A DNA stretch of 8,173 bases from Planctomycetota bacterium (GTDB lineage Bacteria > Planctomycetota > Phycisphaerae > FEN-1346 > JAACEH01): NCBI GenBank assembly GCA_016935955.1, contig JAFGPY010000072.1, positions 1 through 8,173 of the forward strand. Reading direction: 5' to 3'. A model generated the notes under the pieces. The model was given only the letters and a program-made list of their open reading frames with translations, did no database searches and had not been told where the DNA came from. Below are positions 1 to 6,288 of this stretch, in pieces; position 1 is the stretch's first letter, and every line of letters begins with the position of its first letter. The position numbers and the translations under genes were made by a program.

Positions 1-205
1 AGTGCTTGATGTTGCGTTTGGCGGCGCGGGCCGGCTCGAAGGTGGTGATGTGGTTGAAGTAGTCCAGGTGGCTGTCGGCGCTGGTCTTGTCGCAGCCGCC
101 CCAGAACGCCGGCTCGACCACCGCCTCGATGCCCGACAACCGCATCCGATCGTAGTCCTCCGTCGTCCGACTGTACATGTGACTGTGCATGTCAATGATT
201 CGCAT
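1..205 (-). CDS. TatD-family metal-dependent hydrolase, EboB-like (N-terminal part, runs off left edge)
   Basis: Only the first 68 codons lie in the window. The protein begins MRIIDMHSHMYSRTTEDYD. The HxH pair (His7, His9) right after the first strand is the metal-binding signature of the TatD/amidohydrolase superfamily. The following stretch, with VVEPAFWGG at 29-37 and FEPARAAK at 56-63, resembles from memory EboB, the TatD-like member of the ebo (EDB) cluster. In cyanobacteria that cluster has been linked to moving a secondary metabolite precursor to the periplasm. The ATG at 205-203 is preceded by a GAGAGGA ribosome site 7 nt upstream, and a good promoter lies about 90 bp upstream. If the operon is ebo-like, it starts here with the TatD gene and continues to the left; no eboA is seen upstream. 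TatD-type hydrolase is well supported. EboB identity is a motif-level judgement on a fragment, so no symbol is given. Confidence 0.72.
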   Translation of the reverse strand, partial: MRIIDMHSHMYSRTTEDYDRMRLSGIEAVVEPAFWGGCDKTSADSHLDYFNHITTFEPARAAKRNIKH

Positions 206-296
206 GATCCGATCCTCTCAATCCGCCGGCGGTCGCCCCATCCATCAGACACGCGACGGCCGCAGGCAATCGCGTTACAACCTCTCGGAAACGCCC

Positions 297-325
297 ATAT
301 TACGCGCGAAGGTCGCCTTGGTCAA
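297..325 (-). promoter_or_regulatory. Sigma70-type promoter for the TatD/EboB-like gene
   Basis: On the minus strand there is TTGACC (325-320), exactly 17 bp of spacer, and TAATAT (302-297). The -35 matches five of six consensus bases and the -10 four of six. Transcription would start near 290, giving a leader of about 85 nt before the ATG at 205. The site lies between the terminator at 381-420 and the gene, which fits an independent transcription unit. The -35 is the same hexamer with the same spacer as the candidate promoter at 3140-3168. This is inferred from sequence only. Confidence 0.55.
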
Positions 326-380
326 GTCGCAGGATACGCCGCAATGGGTCGAGTGGGCCGACGATAATGTTTTCCGCAAC

Positions 381-420
381 AGAAACGAAAGAACGGGGCT
401 TCCCTGCAGGAGAAGCCCCG
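381..420 (-). terminator. Rho-independent terminator after the dockerin protein gene
   Basis: A perfect 9-bp stem (CGGGGCTTC at 394-402 with GAAGCCCCG at 412-420) encloses a 9-nt loop. Read on the minus strand it is followed by the T-rich run TTCTTTCGTTTCT (393-381). It lies about 70 nt after the stop codon at 491 and upstream of the next minus-strand promoter, as expected for a terminator of the 491-3061 gene. Confidence 0.75.
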
Positions 421-490
421 TCCGCAAATTAGTGTTGCCTCGTCGGGCGTACCTTATTGTCCTGCCTGAGCGCCCGGCCGGGAACAGTTG

Positions 491-3061
491 TCAAGGCAGC
501 GACGTGCCGAGACAGGCGCGGACGGCTCGCATGTCTGCGGCCGTCAGAGTTCCGGAACCATCCACGTCGTATCGCAGCAGCCCGGAAGCCAACGCCTTGC
601 CGGCCTGCGACCGCACGGCAAGAACATCGGCCGCCGTCACGGCGCCCGAGGCGTCCACGTCGCCCGCCAGCGTGCGGATGTTGACGTTGCGGTCGCCGAC
701 GATCGGCTGGCCGTAGTAGTCGGTGAGGGTCGTCGTCAGAGTCAACGTCAGGACGTCGGCGTTCGGCGCAGCGGACGAGAGCGTGATGGTCAGGATCGTG
801 CCCGTGGCGTTCAGCGACAGGCCGTTGATGAGCGAGGACACGTTGCCGCTGATCTGGCCGGTCAGCGTCACGGCCCCGGCCGTGAGGGTCGACGGCACGA
901 TGGGCTGGCTCAGCGTGACAACGATTTTGCGCAGGCCGCTGCCGCGCGATTCGATTGCGTTGTCGTCCAGAACCGTGGCGATCTCGCCCAGAGGCCCGTG
1001 GTCTGCGACAGTCTGCCAGCCGACCACCTGCGGTGCGGCCGCCGGCGCCGGATTGGTCCCGACCTGGTAGTTGCGGGTGATCTCGTCGGTCGTCAGGACA
1101 CGGTTATAAAGGGCGACCAAGTGGTATTCGCCGAGCCACGGACGTCCGCCGATCAACTCGTTGCCCAGGGCCAGGCGATAGGTGTCATCCCACACGGCCA
1201 GCACGCCCTCGACTTCTCCACTGGCCCGCTCGATGCCGTTGATGTAGATCTTGGCCGGCCCGGCGGCGCTTCGTGTGTAGACCACGTGCGTCAGGTCGAT
1301 CGTCGCCGTGCCGTCGGCCGTGGTGATGGAAGGCTCACCGTTGTTCGACGTGCCGCTGGCCCGGAAGCGGCAATTGTAGAGAGCCGGCGGTTCGGGACTG
1401 GTCAGGCCCTGCCCCAGCGTGAAGTTGCGGTTGTCGTGGTCAGCCGACATGGTGACGATGCACGCCGGTCCGTCCTGGGTAACGTTGGCGGGCTTGATCC
1501 AGGCCTCGATCGACATCGAGCCGGTGGGCTGGCAGGCGTCCACGAGTTTGGTGGCTGCGCCGGGCGAGGCGATCATCGTCGCCGAGTTGACGGCCAGGAT
1601 GCCGCTGCCCCAAGTGACGGCTCCGGTGTCGGCCACGACCAGGTCCAGAGGGGTGCCGACATTCGACACATCGTGCACGGCCGCACCGGAGCCCTCTTCG
1701 AAGGTGTAGAGGGCCTGCAGGCCATCGCGAACGCGGACGTCCGGCTCCATCACCGTGATGGCGACCGTATCGGTATCCGTATTGGAGACGCCGTTGGTAG
1801 CAGTCAGCGTGATGACATGGACGCCTATGCCAAGGGTCACCTGGACGGTCTCGCCGGTGGCGATCTGCTGGCCGGCCTCGCTCCAGACCCAACTGACGAT
1901 TGGCCCGCCCGGCTCCAGTGAGCCCGAGGCGTTCAGGGTCACTGCCTGCGACCCGTTGTCGTCCATGTCGATGACCGTCTGGTCCGGGCCGGCGTAGGCC
2001 GTCAGGGGCGTCTGCTCGCTGACGGTGACGATCACCGGGTCAGCCTCGGACATCGGATCAGGCGTGGCGTTGTTGGTGACCGTCAGGGTAATGTGGTGCA
2101 CGCCGACGGCCAGATTGACGCTGGCCGTCTCGCCCGTGGCGATGATCGTTGTGCCCTCGCGCCAGACCCAACTGACGATCGTGTTCTCGGAATCGTACGA
2201 CGACGAGCCGTCCAGGGTCACAGCTTCGTAGCCGTTCTGGTCGGTGTCGACGACTTCCTGGTCGGCCCCGGCGTTGGCCGTCAGGCCCGGGGCGCAGAAC
2301 AGCTTGTAGAGCATCAGCAGGAAGGCCTTGCCGAGGCGTTCCTGGGCGAACATCAGGTTGGGATGGATGTTGTCGCCACTGGTGTTGAACTCGGGGCACA
2401 TGCGGCACCCGGCGGACGTGCCGTCGGCATGCGTCGAGACGATGTCCTTGATGTCATAGATCGGCACGACGCCGCGATAGTTGTCGAGGATCATCTGTCC
2501 GAACTGACAGGACGGCGGGTTGCTCGGATCGTCGGCCAGGGTCGAGACGCCCGAGGTCACGTAGATGAACTTGATGTGCGGGAAGTCACGTCGCAGGGCG
2601 TCCATCTTCTGCGTGTAGTAGTCGTAAAGGCTTGGAGCGGCAAGGTGGTAGAAGATAATGGCCGCATCGATGTCGTCGTGATAGCGGGTGCGGATGTAGT
2701 TGTCGAGTTCGTCGACGCGGGCGGTCCACGGCCAGTAGGTGGCCAGGAAGTTGACGACGTCGTAGGTCTCGTAGACGTCCACGGGGATGTCCTCCCCGTA
2801 CATGACGTTGATGCCCCAGATGCGATTGAGGCGATACATGGGGTTCTGGTTGGCCAAGGAGGTCAGACCGTTGCCGGTATTCAGCCCCCAGGAACGGCTG
2901 GCGAAGAGCACCTTCTTGGTGCGGATGATGTCCATGTCGGCCGCCGTGATATTGGCGAACTCGTTGTCGGCTTCGTTGGCCCCGACGTAAGGGGCCTGGG
3001 CCATGGCGACCGCGGCAGTGATCAGCAAAAGGATCGACGCGGCGAAAACAGAACGAATCAT
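491..3061 (-). CDS. Secreted multidomain protein: SGNH-like domain, 2 PKD, LamG, Ig-like, dockerin-like tail
   Basis: 856 residues. Signal peptide at 1-22 (MIRSVFAASILLLITAAVAMAQ). Residues about 45-256 look like an SGNH/GDSL-type hydrolase: strand VLFASRSWG (51-59) and a late SGDNIHPN (228-235) supplying the Asp-x-x-His pair (Asp230, His233). The classic GDS motif is absent; Ser55 or Ser57 are candidate nucleophiles. Two PKD-type domains follow (about 259-348 and 354-438), then a LamG/concanavalin-like domain (about 448-668, with ALYTFEEGSG and MSIEAWIKP), an Ig-like region (about 678-795) and a dockerin-like pair of calcium loops (801-812, 832-843; DVDASG and DVDGSG). An in-frame ATG 45 codons further upstream exists, but it gives no signal peptide at the N-terminus and sits upstream of the candidate promoter. 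The ATG at 3061 has AGAGGAG 7 nt before it. Likely a secreted carbohydrate esterase or a binding protein; the substrate cannot be read from the sequence. Confidence 0.85.
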   Translation of the reverse strand: MIRSVFAASILLLITAAVAMAQAPYVGANEADNEFANITAADMDIIRTKKVLFASRSWGLNTGNGLTSLANQNPMYRLNRIWGINVMYGEDIPVDVYETYDVVNFLATYWPWTARVDELDNYIRTRYHDDIDAAIIFYHLAAPSLYDYYTQKMDALRRDFPHIKFIYVTSGVSTLADDPSNPPSCQFGQMILDNYRGVVPIYDIKDIVSTHADGTSAGCRMCPEFNTSGDNIHPNLMFAQERLGKAFLLMLYKLFCAPGLTANAGADQEVVDTDQNGYEAVTLDGSSSYDSENTIVSWVWREGTTIIATGETASVNLAVGVHHITLTVTNNATPDPMSEADPVIVTVSEQTPLTAYAGPDQTVIDMDDNGSQAVTLNASGSLEPGGPIVSWVWSEAGQQIATGETVQVTLGIGVHVITLTATNGVSNTDTDTVAITVMEPDVRVRDGLQALYTFEEGSGAAVHDVSNVGTPLDLVVADTGAVTWGSGILAVNSATMIASPGAATKLVDACQPTGSMSIEAWIKPANVTQDGPACIVTMSADHDNRNFTLGQGLTSPEPPALYNCRFRASGTSNNGEPSITTADGTATIDLTHVVYTRSAAGPAKIYINGIERASGEVEGVLAVWDDTYRLALGNELIGGRPWLGEYHLVALYNRVLTTDEITRNYQVGTNPAPAAAPQVVGWQTVADHGPLGEIATVLDDNAIESRGSGLRKIVVTLSQPIVPSTLTAGAVTLTGQISGNVSSLINGLSLNATGTILTITLSSAAPNADVLTLTLTTTLTDYYGQPIVGDRNVNIRTLAGDVDASGAVTAADVLAVRSQAGKALASGLLRYDVDGSGTLTAADMRAVRACLGTSLP
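1883..2179. repeat. 18-bp exact direct repeat marking the duplicated PKD domains
   Basis: CCAGACCCAACTGACGAT occurs at 1883-1900 and again at 2162-2179, 279 bp apart, which is 93 codons. The copies encode the same IVSWVW strand (about residues 295-300 and 388-393) in the two PKD-type domains. A second similar stretch, around GTCTCGCC-GTGGCGAT, precedes each copy at the same offset. This is a within-gene domain duplication, not a mobile repeat. Confidence 0.8.
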
Positions 3062-3095
3062 AAGAGGGCTCCTCTGTCGCAAGCGGGGAAAATCG

Positions 3096-3113
3096 CCCTG
3101 CATAGGTGCAGGG
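3096..3113 (-). other. Hairpin in the 5' leader of the dockerin protein gene
   Basis: A perfect inverted repeat, CCCTGCA (3096-3102) and TGCAGGG (3107-3113), with a 4-nt loop. It lies between the candidate transcription start (near 3133) and the ribosome site, ending about 35 nt before the ATG. On the minus strand it is followed by CGATTTTCC, too short a T run for a confident terminator. It could stabilise the leader or act as a weak attenuator; no function is shown. Confidence 0.45.
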
Positions 3114-3139
3114 ACTCCCTTTCTACTAGACCCCGTATA

Positions 3140-3168
3140 AGAATACCCCAGAAAGCTCTTCAGGTCAA
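3140..3168 (-). promoter_or_regulatory. Sigma70-type promoter for the dockerin protein gene
   Basis: On the minus strand there is TTGACC (3168-3163), 17 bp of spacer, and TATTCT (3145-3140). It sits only 25 bp past the stop codon of the upstream histidine kinase gene, so the dockerin protein gene probably has its own transcript. The start would be near 3133, giving a leader of about 70 nt. This placement supports the start at 3061 over the upstream in-frame ATG. Confidence 0.5.
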
Positions 3169-3192
3169 AAGCGGCGTGGAGGTAGCAGTCTG

Positions 3193-4614
3193 TCAATTCC
3201 GGGCGGCCAGGGGCAGGCGAACCGTGAACGTGGTCCCTTCGCCCCGGATGCTGCGCACATCGACCGTTCCCCGGAGCGACTGAACGATCTTCTTGACGAT
3301 GGCCAGGCCTATACCGGTGCCGTACTTGACGGCTTTCTTGGCTTCGTTGCTGCGGAAGAACTCGTCAAAGACCCGCGGCAAGTCCTCCTGGCCGATGCCG
3401 ATGCCCGTGTCGGCCACTTCGAGCACGGCCTGGTGGATCTCGGACGACAGCCGGACCGACACGCGGCCGCCCTCGGGCGTGTAGCGAATGGCGTTGCTGA
3501 TCAGGTTGGTGACGATTTCGGTCAGTTCCTCCTGCTCGGCCACGACCTGGGCCGGTCCAACGTCGTACTCGAGCCGCAGGTTCTTGGCCTCGGCGCTGGG
3601 AGTCAACAGTTCGATCGTCTGCCGCACCACCTCGTCAAAGGCCATCGGCCGCCGATGCACGGGCACGTCGACTTCGCCCTCCAGGCGGCTGAACAGGAGA
3701 AGGTCGTTGACCAGCCGCGTCAGGGAATCGACACGCTCGGTTGCGCGGACGATCATCTCGTGCTGCTTCGGGTCGATCTTGTCGGCGACGTCCTGCTCGA
3801 CGGTTTTGAGCATCATGTACGTGGCCGAGAGCGGCGCCCGCAATTCGTGGCTGGCCTGCCGCATGAAGTTGGTCTTCAGCGTGTCGATAGTCTGCAGCTT
3901 GCGGTAGGCCTCTTCGAGCTGATTCTCCCGAAGGCGCAGCCGCCGGGCAATCGTCCCGGCCAGGAAGACCGTGATGAGGATGCCGCCCGAGACGGCCAGG
4001 CAGACCATGACAACGAAGGCCCAATCGCGATAGAGGTTCGGCGGCACGAAATCGATAATGCACTGCTCGGAGACGCGGACGAGGTGCACGTGATCAAGCA
4101 ACCCGGTGTACTCGCCCCAGGCGACACCGTTCAGCAACGTAGCGCCGAGGACCGCGTGAAGGTAGGCGTTCGTGCGGCTCAGGAGTTCGCTGGCCCAGAC
4201 CATCGGGAAGACGAACAGGATACAGAAGGCGTTCTCGATGCCGCCCGTGTAATGCCAGATAACGGCCACGCAGACCAGGTCGCAGACGATCTGGACGTTG
4301 GCGAACGTGTGGATGGCCCGGGGCCCGAGGAGGCCGCGAACGCGAAAGACCCAGACCAGGATTACGAGGACGGCGTTGTAGAAGAACAGGCCCATGACGG
4401 CGGCAAGGATCCGCTCGACGACCTGGTCGGTCCCCGTGAAGCGAATGCCGAAACCATGCCAGGCGACGGCCAGGAACGCCAGCGCCGTCAGTCCCGCGAA
4501 CCAGCGGATGCTGATGAACCACGACAGCCGCGAGGCCAGTTCGCGTTCGGTCAGGCTCCAGGTGTGTTCGGCCGTCTGGTTCGGCTGATCCGCCATAGGC
4601 ATCCCCACGGACAT
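3193..4614 (-). CDS. Membrane sensor histidine kinase, RegB/PrrB-like
   Basis: 473 residues. Six membrane helices are visible (about 33-51, 68-91, 103-121, 129-146, 150-167, 197-222). A short coiled linker leads to the HisKA domain with MRQASHELRAPLS (phospho-acceptor His256). The HATPase_c domain has the N box TNLISNAIRYTPEGG (Asn370, Asn374), G1 box ADTGIGIG (Asp402), F box FDEFFR (416-421) and G2 box GTGIGLAIV (432-440), so all kinase boxes are intact. Between helices 3 and 4 lies TGGIENAF (123-130). It matches in place and form the GGLQNPF quinone-sensing loop of RegB, suggesting that redox state or the quinone pool is the signal. No cysteine occurs after Cys205, so the cytoplasmic redox cysteine of RegB is missing. 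No response regulator is adjacent. The start is uncertain: ATGs at 4614, 4602 and 4596 are close together and none has a strong ribosome site (GGGGA lies 5 nt before the one at 4596). Confidence 0.9.
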   Translation of the reverse strand: MSVGMPMADQPNQTAEHTWSLTERELASRLSWFISIRWFAGLTALAFLAVAWHGFGIRFTGTDQVVERILAAVMGLFFYNAVLVILVWVFRVRGLLGPRAIHTFANVQIVCDLVCVAVIWHYTGGIENAFCILFVFPMVWASELLSRTNAYLHAVLGATLLNGVAWGEYTGLLDHVHLVRVSEQCIIDFVPPNLYRDWAFVVMVCLAVSGGILITVFLAGTIARRLRLRENQLEEAYRKLQTIDTLKTNFMRQASHELRAPLSATYMMLKTVEQDVADKIDPKQHEMIVRATERVDSLTRLVNDLLLFSRLEGEVDVPVHRRPMAFDEVVRQTIELLTPSAEAKNLRLEYDVGPAQVVAEQEELTEIVTNLISNAIRYTPEGGRVSVRLSSEIHQAVLEVADTGIGIGQEDLPRVFDEFFRSNEAKKAVKYGTGIGLAIVKKIVQSLRGTVDVRSIRGEGTTFTVRLPLAARN

Positions 4615-4661
4615 GCTGCCGCCGGGCGAGGTGCGAAGCGGACAGGGCCCGACTACCGGTG

Positions 4662-4690
4662 ATTCAACCAGAATCCGCGCTCACGTTCAA
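4662..4690 (-). promoter_or_regulatory. Possible promoter for the histidine kinase gene
   Basis: On the minus strand there is TTGAAC (4690-4685), 17 bp, then TTGAAT (4667-4662). Each hexamer matches the sigma70 consensus at four of six positions. The predicted start lies roughly 40 nt before the first ATG. It is a weak match, noted mainly because the spacing is ideal and the position is right. Confidence 0.3.
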
Positions 4691-4793
4691 GAGAATCCGC
4701 CGCGCGTTTCGCAACATACGAACCACACCAGCGAACACCTGACCAGACGGGCTGCGGCTGGTGAGCCAACACCGGTCTTGCCGACTTGCGGCG

Positions 4794-4822
4794 GTGACAT
4801 GGGAGGTCGATGCCGCTAGAAT
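4794..4822 (+). promoter_or_regulatory. Sigma70-type promoter for the GH43 gene
   Basis: GTGACA (4794-4799), 17 bp of spacer, then TAGAAT (4817-4822); each hexamer matches consensus at five of six positions. The start would be near 4829, with a leader of about 86 nt. An in-frame ATG at 4810 falls inside this promoter and could not be on the transcript, which supports the start at 4915. Confidence 0.55.
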
Positions 4823-4914
4823 GGCTTTGTGGCAATGCAGTTCGGGTTCGGACCGCAGGCCGACGGCGGCAGGATGGTCGTGAGTTCGACGGTCGCTCGG
4901 GATGGGAGACAACG

Positions 4915-6231
4915 ATGAAATCTCGCAATCAGAAAGCGCGGGTGATGGGCGCCCTGTGTTGTCTGGGTTCGCTGATGGCGGCTGTCTCGTGCGCGTCCTG
5001 CGCCGCCGAAGGAAAGCCGGCGACCGCCACGTACACCAATCCGATCCTGACTAAGGATGCGCGGGGCGGCGCTGATCCGGCGGTCATCCTACACGAGGGC
5101 GTCTACTACTATTACTCGACCAATCCCGGGCTCAACGTCTTCACGTCGAGCGACCTGGTGCACTGGACGAAAGGGCCGCAGGTGCTGCCCGACGAGTTCA
5201 AGGGCGTCTGGGCGCCGGAGGTCTATCGTCACCCGGAGGACGGCAAGTTCTATATGGTCTACACGCGGCGCTACAAGATCGGCGTGGCGGTGGCCGACCG
5301 GCCCGACGCCATGTTCAAGGATCTCGGCTACCTGGCCATTCCGGGCATCGACGCCCATCTGTTCCGCGACGACGATGGGCGGCTCTACCTGTATTTCACC
5401 AACACGCCGTCGTTCACCATGTACTGCGTGCCGATGAAGAGTCCCACGGAAACGGGTGGGCCGGTGACCAAGTGCTTCGAGATCAGTCAGGACTGGGAGA
5501 AGCACAGTTTCGCGATCAACGAGGGCCCGTGGATGCTCAAACACGACGGGCGCTATTACCTGCTCTACTCCGGCAGCGACGGACAGTCGATCTACTACGC
5601 CATCGGCTACGCCACGGCACCGACGCCGATCGGACCGTTCACCAAGTATGAGAAGAATCCCGTATTCCAGGACCTGCCGTCGATCAACGGCCCGGGACAC
5701 GGTTCGGTCATTCGCGACCGCGCCGGGCAACTCTGGCACCTTTACCACCAGAAGACCGGCACCGAGAAGGGTTGGTCGCGGGACATCTGCCTGGACCCGG
5801 TAGCCTTCGACGAGCGCGGCGTCTTTGGCGGCACGCCGACCCGGGGCGTCGCCCAGACGGTTCCCGCCTGCAACCCATCACTGGTCTGGAGCCCGGACAT
5901 TTGCCCCCGCGGCGCGGTATTCAACAAGCAGGTAACCGTCTCGCTGTCGTCGCACACGCCCGGGGCACAGATACGTTACACACTCAACGGCACGGAACCG
6001 GACGAGTCGTCGCCGCTCTACGAAAAACCGTTCACGCTGACGGCGTCCGCAACGGTCAAGGCACGGGCCTTCAAGGACGGCATGACGACCAGCGCCGTCG
6101 CGAGCATGCGCTTCACGCAGACCGACGAGCCGCTGCCGGAGAATCCGTCACCCAACGCACCCGCCGGTAATCCGCCGTTCGAGGTCTTCCCGAAAGCGAA
6201 TCCCAACTGGCAGCCACCCAAGAAGAATTGA
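4915..6231 (+). CDS. GH43 glycosidase with chitobiase-type C-terminal domain, exported (likely lipoprotein)
   Basis: 438 residues. The N-terminus (MKSRNQKARVMGALCCLGSL, then MAAVSC) looks like a lipoprotein signal with lipobox AVSC and Cys26; a cleaved secretory signal is the alternative. The five-bladed propeller of GH43 is evident, and its three carboxylates are visible: Asp54 in GGADPAV (general base), Asp146 in GIDAHLF (pKa modulator) and Glu203 in INEGPW (general acid). His262 in GPGHGSV is the usual active-site histidine. GH43 enzymes are inverting beta-xylosidases, alpha-arabinofuranosidases and relatives; the exact activity cannot be told. Residues about 331-400 (IRYTLNGTEPDESSPLY) form a chitobiase/beta-hexosaminidase C-terminal-type domain, often an accessory module. 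The tail is proline-rich. The ATG at 4915 has GGGAG 6 nt upstream; an in-frame ATG 35 codons earlier lacks a signal peptide and overlaps the promoter. The gene converges with the next one, 43 bp away. Confidence 0.9.
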   Translation: MKSRNQKARVMGALCCLGSLMAAVSCASCAAEGKPATATYTNPILTKDARGGADPAVILHEGVYYYYSTNPGLNVFTSSDLVHWTKGPQVLPDEFKGVWAPEVYRHPEDGKFYMVYTRRYKIGVAVADRPDAMFKDLGYLAIPGIDAHLFRDDDGRLYLYFTNTPSFTMYCVPMKSPTETGGPVTKCFEISQDWEKHSFAINEGPWMLKHDGRYYLLYSGSDGQSIYYAIGYATAPTPIGPFTKYEKNPVFQDLPSINGPGHGSVIRDRAGQLWHLYHQKTGTEKGWSRDICLDPVAFDERGVFGGTPTRGVAQTVPACNPSLVWSPDICPRGAVFNKQVTVSLSSHTPGAQIRYTLNGTEPDESSPLYEKPFTLTASATVKARAFKDGMTTSAVASMRFTQTDEPLPENPSPNAPAGNPPFEVFPKANPNWQPPKKN

Positions 6232-6249
6232 GACACGATCTGCCGGGAC

Positions 6250-6288
6250 GCGACGCGAGGCCTCGCTATTTGCGTCACTTCGCGTCGC
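6250..6288. terminator. Possible bidirectional terminator between convergent genes
   Basis: A perfect 9-bp inverted repeat, GCGACGCGA (6250-6258) and TCGCGTCGC (6280-6288), encloses 21 nt. A 12-bp palindrome, GCGAGGCCTCGC (6255-6266), overlaps its left arm and could form an alternative fold. It spans the gap and the last codons of the minus-strand glycosidase gene. There is no clear T run on either side, so termination by the intrinsic route is uncertain. Confidence 0.35.

Larger units (their letters stand above)
4615..4914. other. Divergent intergenic region between the kinase and GH43 genes
   Basis: These 300 bp hold the candidate promoters of both flanking genes (4662-4690 minus, 4794-4822 plus). 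A 7-bp inverted repeat (CACCAGC at 4726-4732, GCTGGTG at 4757-4763) lies between them and could be a chance match. I see no credible gene here: the short frames lack ribosome sites and recognisable protein features. Confidence 0.6.

Noticed and set aside
488..1921. Long plus-strand open frame opposite the dockerin protein gene
   Set aside because: Its product is Arg/Gly/Asp-rich with no domain and mirrors the GC-rich minus-strand gene, whose domains are clear.
3062..3196. 45-codon N-terminal extension of the dockerin protein
   Set aside because: The extension would bury the signal peptide and covers a promoter; the ATG at 3061 has a strong ribosome site.
2093..3283. Long plus-strand open frame over the SGNH-like region and the kinase end
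   Set aside because: It runs across a gene boundary and promoter of the minus strand, with low-complexity composition and no recognisable motif.
3433..4662. Plus-strand open frame of about 400 codons opposite the kinase gene
   Set aside because: The minus strand encodes a complete kinase with all boxes; the opposite frame is a high-GC shadow rich in Asp, Arg, Gly and Gln.
4810..4914. 35-codon N-terminal extension of the GH43 protein
   Set aside because: Its ATG lies inside the TAGAAT promoter region and the extension is Arg-rich, while the ATG at 4915 has a ribosome site and a signal peptide.
4653..4928. Short frames in the divergent gap
   Set aside because: Arg/Ser/Pro-rich products, no ribosome sites and overlap with candidate promoters.
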